The notes under the pieces were generated by a model. That model saw only the letters and a program-made list of their open reading frames with translations, ran no database searches and was not told where the DNA came from. Positions 61,078 to 64,000 of a DNA stretch of 64,000 bases are shown here, one piece after another. This stretch comes from Gemmatimonadota bacterium (GTDB taxonomy: Bacteria; Gemmatimonadota; Gemmatimonadetes; Gemmatimonadales; Gemmatimonadaceae): the NCBI GenBank assembly GCA_028287305.1, contig JAQBPX010000021.1, forward strand, positions 1-64,000, in the 5' to 3' direction. Both the position numbers and the translations under genes were made by a program. The stretch's first letter is position 1, and every line of letters starts with the position of its first letter.

Positions 61078-61974
61078 CTACCCCTGGGCGACGCGCGCCT
61101 CGGTGCGCTGGGCGGTGGCCAGGATGCCGGCAAGGATCAGCGCGCCGCCCAGGAGGGTGAATGCGCCCGGAACCTCGCGGATGCCGGGGAGCAGCGCCGC
61201 GAGCAGCGTGGCGCCCACCGGCTCACCGAGGAGCGTGACGTTCACCACGTAGGCCGGGAGGTGCTTGAGCGCCCAGTTGAAGCCGGTGTGTCCCAGGAGC
61301 ATCGGCCCGAGCGCGAGCGCCGCGAAGATCGCCAGCTCGCGTGGAGGCTGCCCCCCGAGTCGCGCCCCGGTGATTCCCGCGAGCGCCAGCAACACGACGA
61401 AGCAGGCGCCGTACACCAGGCCCACGTATGGCCAGAGGTCGAGCGTGACACGCAGGCGTCGACCGATCACGAAGTAGCCGGCCACGGTCACGGCACCCAG
61501 CACGGCCAGAAGGTCGCCGAGCAGGGCGTGGCCGTGAAACGCATCCCCGCTGCCCCCCAGGTCGGGCAACGCGACCACGAGCGCGCCGGCCATCGCGATT
61601 GCGATGCCGGTCCACTGGCGGCGCGTTGGCGGTTCGTGCAACCAGAGGACGGAAGCGATGGCGACGAACACGGGATGCGTGTTCACGAGCACCACCGACG
61701 CGGCGACAGTCGTGTAGCCGATGGACGTGTTCCACGACCAGAAGTGCAGCGCGAGCAGCACCCCGGCCGCGAGGGCCAGGCGAAGGTCGGCGCGCGAGAG
61801 CCGGCGCCACTGGCGCCACGAGCCCTGCGCCAGGAGGATCCCGCCGATCACCAGCAGCGAGAATCCGAGGCGCCATGCCGCGATCGCCAGGGGGTCCGCG
61901 TGCGACATGCGCACGAGCGGACCCGAGAACGACACGCCGATCACGGCGAGGAGCAACACGAGCGCGGGCGTCAC
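61078..61974 (-). CDS. EamA (DMT superfamily) transporter
   Basis: 298 residues with about ten hydrophobic helices in two EamA repeats. SFSGPLVRMSHADPLAIAAWR is in the first and HTGFNWALKHLPAYVVNVTL with EPVGATLLAALL in the second. Substrates in this family are metabolites or amino acids and cannot be told here. Start GTG 61974 is 7 bases from TATCTT. Confidence 0.9.
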   Translation of the reverse strand: MTPALVLLLAVIGVSFSGPLVRMSHADPLAIAAWRLGFSLLVIGGILLAQGSWRQWRRLSRADLRLALAAGVLLALHFWSWNTSIGYTTVAASVVLVNTHPVFVAIASVLWLHEPPTRRQWTGIAIAMAGALVVALPDLGGSGDAFHGHALLGDLLAVLGAVTVAGYFVIGRRLRVTLDLWPYVGLVYGACFVVLLALAGITGARLGGQPPRELAIFAALALGPMLLGHTGFNWALKHLPAYVVNVTLLGEPVGATLLAALLPGIREVPGAFTLLGGALILAGILATAQRTEARVAQG

Positions 61975-61981
61975 GCGGGCA

Positions 61982-61987
61982 AAGATA
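61982..61987 (-). promoter_or_regulatory. Putative -10 box (TATCTT) of the EamA gene
   Basis: Minus-strand TATCTT is 7 bases before the GTG at 61974, in the 29-base gap after mlaD. It suggests a separate leaderless transcript. Confidence 0.45.
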
Positions 61988-62003
61988 CCCGCGTGACCCC
62001 GGG

Positions 62004-62981
62004 TCAGAAGATCTTGATGATCCCCTTCATGTAGCGCCGCGGGTCCTTGCGGATGTCCGCCAGCATGGCGCTGAGGTCCGTCACGAGCTTGTTGAGCTGG
62101 TCGTAGAGGGTCTGGTCGGTGAGCATCTTGCCCGCCATCCCCTGCCCACTCGTCAGCATCTTCATCAGCGAGTCGGCGCCGTGCGTGATGCCCACGAGGC
62201 TCGTGTAGAGCGAGTCGTCGTGCAGCAGCTTGCCCACGGTGCCCTTGTTCGAGTTCATGGCGCGCACCAGCGAGTCGGTGGAGCCGATCACGGCGACCAT
62301 GTGGTTGTACATGGTCGGGTCGTCGAGCAGCTTGCCGATGGTGCCCTGCGAATTCTGCACGCGCGCCAGCATGGAGTTGGTGCGGCCGAGCGTGCTCACG
62401 AGCTGGTCGTAGAGCGCCTTGTTGGTCACGAGCTGGCCGAGCGTGCCTTCCCCGCGCACGATGCCGCTGGTGAGCGTCTTCATGTCGTGCGTGAGCGAGA
62501 CGACGTCACCCACCGCGCCCGCGGCCTGCGCCAGCACGGCCTCATAGTCGAGCGTGGGGGCCACGGTGATCACCGAGCCATCCTTGAGCGGCTGGAACTT
62601 CGGCGTGCCGGGGCTGATGTCGATCACCTTGTCGCCGAGCAGCCCCATGGTGCGGAGCCGCGCCTTCGAATCCTGGCGCACCTGCTCGTGGAGGGCCTCG
62701 TCGAGCTGCAGCGTGAGCCGCAGGTTCTTCGTGGTGTCGTAGTCCACGGGCAGGAAGTCGATCTTCTTCACGGTGCCGGCGAGCTGGCCCGCCACCATCA
62801 CGGTGCCGCCCTCGCGCAGTCCATTGGCGTTGGGCAGGTAGGCGATCAGCGTGTAGCGGCTGGCAAAGAGGTTCGCCGCCTTGCCGAGCTTGTAGAAGGC
62901 CAGCGCCATGATGAGGGCCGCGACGATGATCATCGCGCCCACCTTGAGCTGGTCCCACGTGATGAATGAGGAGCGTTTCAT
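62004..62981 (-). CDS. mlaD: MCE-domain lipid-binding protein MlaD
   Basis: 325 residues with one N-terminal membrane helix (MIIVAALIMALAFYKLG) and a single MCE domain (LIAYLPNANGLREGGTVMVAGQLAGTV, GLLGDKVIDISPG), then a long helical tail with repeating LGQLVTNKALYDQL and TVGKLLHDDSLY segments. MCE proteins carry phospholipids between membranes of diderm cells. The repeats in the tail differ from the short E. coli MlaD and may extend a periplasmic tunnel. It starts 4 bases after the ATPase gene. Confidence 0.92.
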   Translation of the reverse strand: MKRSSFITWDQLKVGAMIIVAALIMALAFYKLGKAANLFASRYTLIAYLPNANGLREGGTVMVAGQLAGTVKKIDFLPVDYDTTKNLRLTLQLDEALHEQVRQDSKARLRTMGLLGDKVIDISPGTPKFQPLKDGSVITVAPTLDYEAVLAQAAGAVGDVVSLTHDMKTLTSGIVRGEGTLGQLVTNKALYDQLVSTLGRTNSMLARVQNSQGTIGKLLDDPTMYNHMVAVIGSTDSLVRAMNSNKGTVGKLLHDDSLYTSLVGITHGADSLMKMLTSGQGMAGKMLTDQTLYDQLNKLVTDLSAMLADIRKDPRRYMKGIIKIF

Positions 62982-62985
62982 TGGC

Positions 62986-63864
62986 TCACAGTCCGCCGAG
63001 GAAGTCCCGGATGTACTTGTCCTCGCTCGCGGTCATCTCCTCGGGCGTTCCGAAGAAGACGATGCGGCGATCGTGAAGAAGGGCGACCCGCGTGGCCATG
63101 CGGAACACGGAGCGGATGTCGTGCGCGACGACGACGCTCGTGACCTTGAGCTCCTTCTGGAGCTTCATGATCAGCCGGGTGATGGTTGCGGTCGTGAGCG
63201 GGTCGAGCCCTGACGTGGGCTCGTCGTACAGCATGATCTCGGCGTCGTTCGCCATGCCGCGCGCGATGCCCACGCGCTTGCGCATGCCCCCGGAGAGCTC
63301 GGCGGGTGACATGTCGATGACGCGGTCCACGTCGAGGTCCACGAATGCCAGCTTCTGGCGCACGCGCTCCTCGATCTCGTCCTCGGACATCTTCGTGTGC
63401 TCGCGCAGCGGGTACGCGACGTTCTCGAAGACGGTCATGGAGTCGAAGAGCGCCGCGCCCTGGAACACCATCCCCATGGTCTGGCGCACCAGCAGCGCGT
63501 CGTTGAACGACAGCTTGGTGATGTCCTTCCCCCGGATGCAGACCGTGCCGCGATCGGGGACGAGCAGGCGCAGGATGAGCTTGAGCGTGGTGCTCTTGCC
63601 CGTGCCGGATTCGCCGACCACGCAGATGGTCTCCCCCTGATGGGCCACGAGCGACACGTCGTCGAGGATGACGTTGTCGTCGAAGGCGAGGTGCACGCGA
63701 TCCACCTCGATCACCGGGGCGCCGGCGTCCTCCTTGCCGGCGTGCGCGATGAGCGCGTCGCTCGCGTCGCCGCTCAACTCCTCGCGGATGGCGCCCCGCA
63801 CCTCGGCCTCGCGCTTCTCCGCCTCGCGCCGCTGGGGCACGACCTTCTTCTCGTCGTCGCTCAC
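62986..63864 (-). CDS. mlaF: ABC transporter ATPase of the Mla type
   Basis: 292 residues. A charged N-terminal extension of about 50 residues precedes the ABC domain: Walker A GESGTGKST (84-92), Q-loop VFQGAALFDSMTVFENVAYPL, signature LSGGMRKRVGIARGM, Walker B LYDEPTSGLDPL and the H-loop VVAHDIRS. GTG 63864 overlaps the permease stop (GTGA). It powers the lipid transport made with the flanking permease and MlaD. Confidence 0.93.
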   Translation of the reverse strand: MSDDEKKVVPQRREAEKREAEVRGAIREELSGDASDALIAHAGKEDAGAPVIEVDRVHLAFDDNVILDDVSLVAHQGETICVVGESGTGKSTTLKLILRLLVPDRGTVCIRGKDITKLSFNDALLVRQTMGMVFQGAALFDSMTVFENVAYPLREHTKMSEDEIEERVRQKLAFVDLDVDRVIDMSPAELSGGMRKRVGIARGMANDAEIMLYDEPTSGLDPLTTATITRLIMKLQKELKVTSVVVAHDIRSVFRMATRVALLHDRRIVFFGTPEEMTASEDKYIRDFLGGL

Positions 63865-64000
63865 AGCAGCACCGACAGCATGAGCTGGGTGAGGAAGTAG
63901 TCCACCACGAGGATCAGGATGCTCGACGTCACCACCGTGCGCGTGGTCGCCTGCCCCACGCCCTCGGTTCCACCGGTGGTGTTGAGGCCGAAGTAGCAGC
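63861..64000 (-). CDS. mlaE: MlaE-type ABC permease, C-terminal fragment cut by the window edge
   Basis: The last 46 codons are visible on the minus strand: CYFGLNTTGGTEGVGQATTR is followed by a hydrophobic helix ending LTQLMLSVLL. The GGTEGVGQATT segment is diagnostic of the MlaE/Ttg2B permease family. The rest lies beyond the window. Confidence 0.9.
   Translation of the reverse strand, partial: CYFGLNTTGGTEGVGQATTRTVVTSSILILVVDYFLTQLMLSVLL

Overview
The window is a GC-rich bacterial chromosome segment packed with housekeeping genes, almost all on the minus strand in long operons with 1- to 4-base gene overlaps. The gene set suggests a diderm that is not a typical proteobacterium. It has an Mla-type lipid-transport locus and a signal-peptide-bearing barrel-like protein, but also RNase Y, MutS2, HrcA, Rex, an RsbU/RsbW/RsbV-type partner switch and ZapA. 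Gemmatimonadota is my best guess; this is inference, not a database result. No phage, insertion sequence, CRISPR array or rRNA operon is seen.

Layout. 1-2230: the main part of an acyl-CoA carboxylase beta subunit (minus, cut by the window edge) and a Tat-exported DsrE-like protein (plus). 2307-12037 (minus): one polycistron dapE-asd-lysC-dapB-dapA-dapD-aroA-cmk-rpsA, joining lysine/diaminopimelate synthesis to the shikimate step, CMP kinase and ribosomal protein S1. 12094-13942: a plus-strand pair behind a clear sigma70-type promoter (a lysine-rich DNA-binding-like protein and a Rad52-like annealing protein), then a 310-bp inverted-repeat element and tRNA-Leu and tRNA-Gly genes. 13964-17490: a six-hairpin-glycosidase-like protein and a divergent exported protein. 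17469-26858 (minus): rny-folD-xseA-xseB-ispA-dxs-nadK-recN. 27316-32579 (minus): infC-rpmI-rplT-pheS-pheT-(coiled coil)-zapA, with a leader attenuator ahead of infC and a terminator between rplT and pheS. 32860-36787: MBL hydrolase, DnaQ-like exonuclease and arginine deiminase, with rex divergent across a Rex operator. 36824-43810 (minus): recJ-rsmD-coaD-pta-rsbV-rsbW-rsbU-rsmA. 43849-46414: dnaG and a zinc-ribbon protein. 46538-49031 (plus): an MBOAT/SGNH acyl-transfer pair. 49012-56001 (minus): hrcA-dnaJ-prmA-rsmE-hit-yqeY-mutS2. 56015-61022: hemW, dprA, obg, a carboxymuconolactone-decarboxylase-like protein and asparaginase. 61078-64000: an EamA transporter and the mlaD-ATPase-permease locus.

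The most interesting signals are not the protein families but the control of expression. (1) A hexamer TANNNT (TATCTT, TATCCT, TAGCTT, TACATT, TAGGTT) recurs 6 to 9 bases before the start codon at the head of many transcription units (dapE, MBL, arcA, recJ, hrcA, hemW, EamA, pccB), which implies leaderless mRNAs. (2) A near-perfect Rex operator overlaps the start region of rex and faces the arginine deiminase gene. (3) infC appears to start at AUC behind an intrinsic-terminator attenuator. (4) Short tandem repeats (a heptamer before the HIT gene and an octamer before pheS) abut start codons. (5) Several intergenic gaps carry long imperfect hairpins built from related motifs. The plus-strand operon at 12179-13353 is the best candidate here for an undescribed small DNA-handling system.
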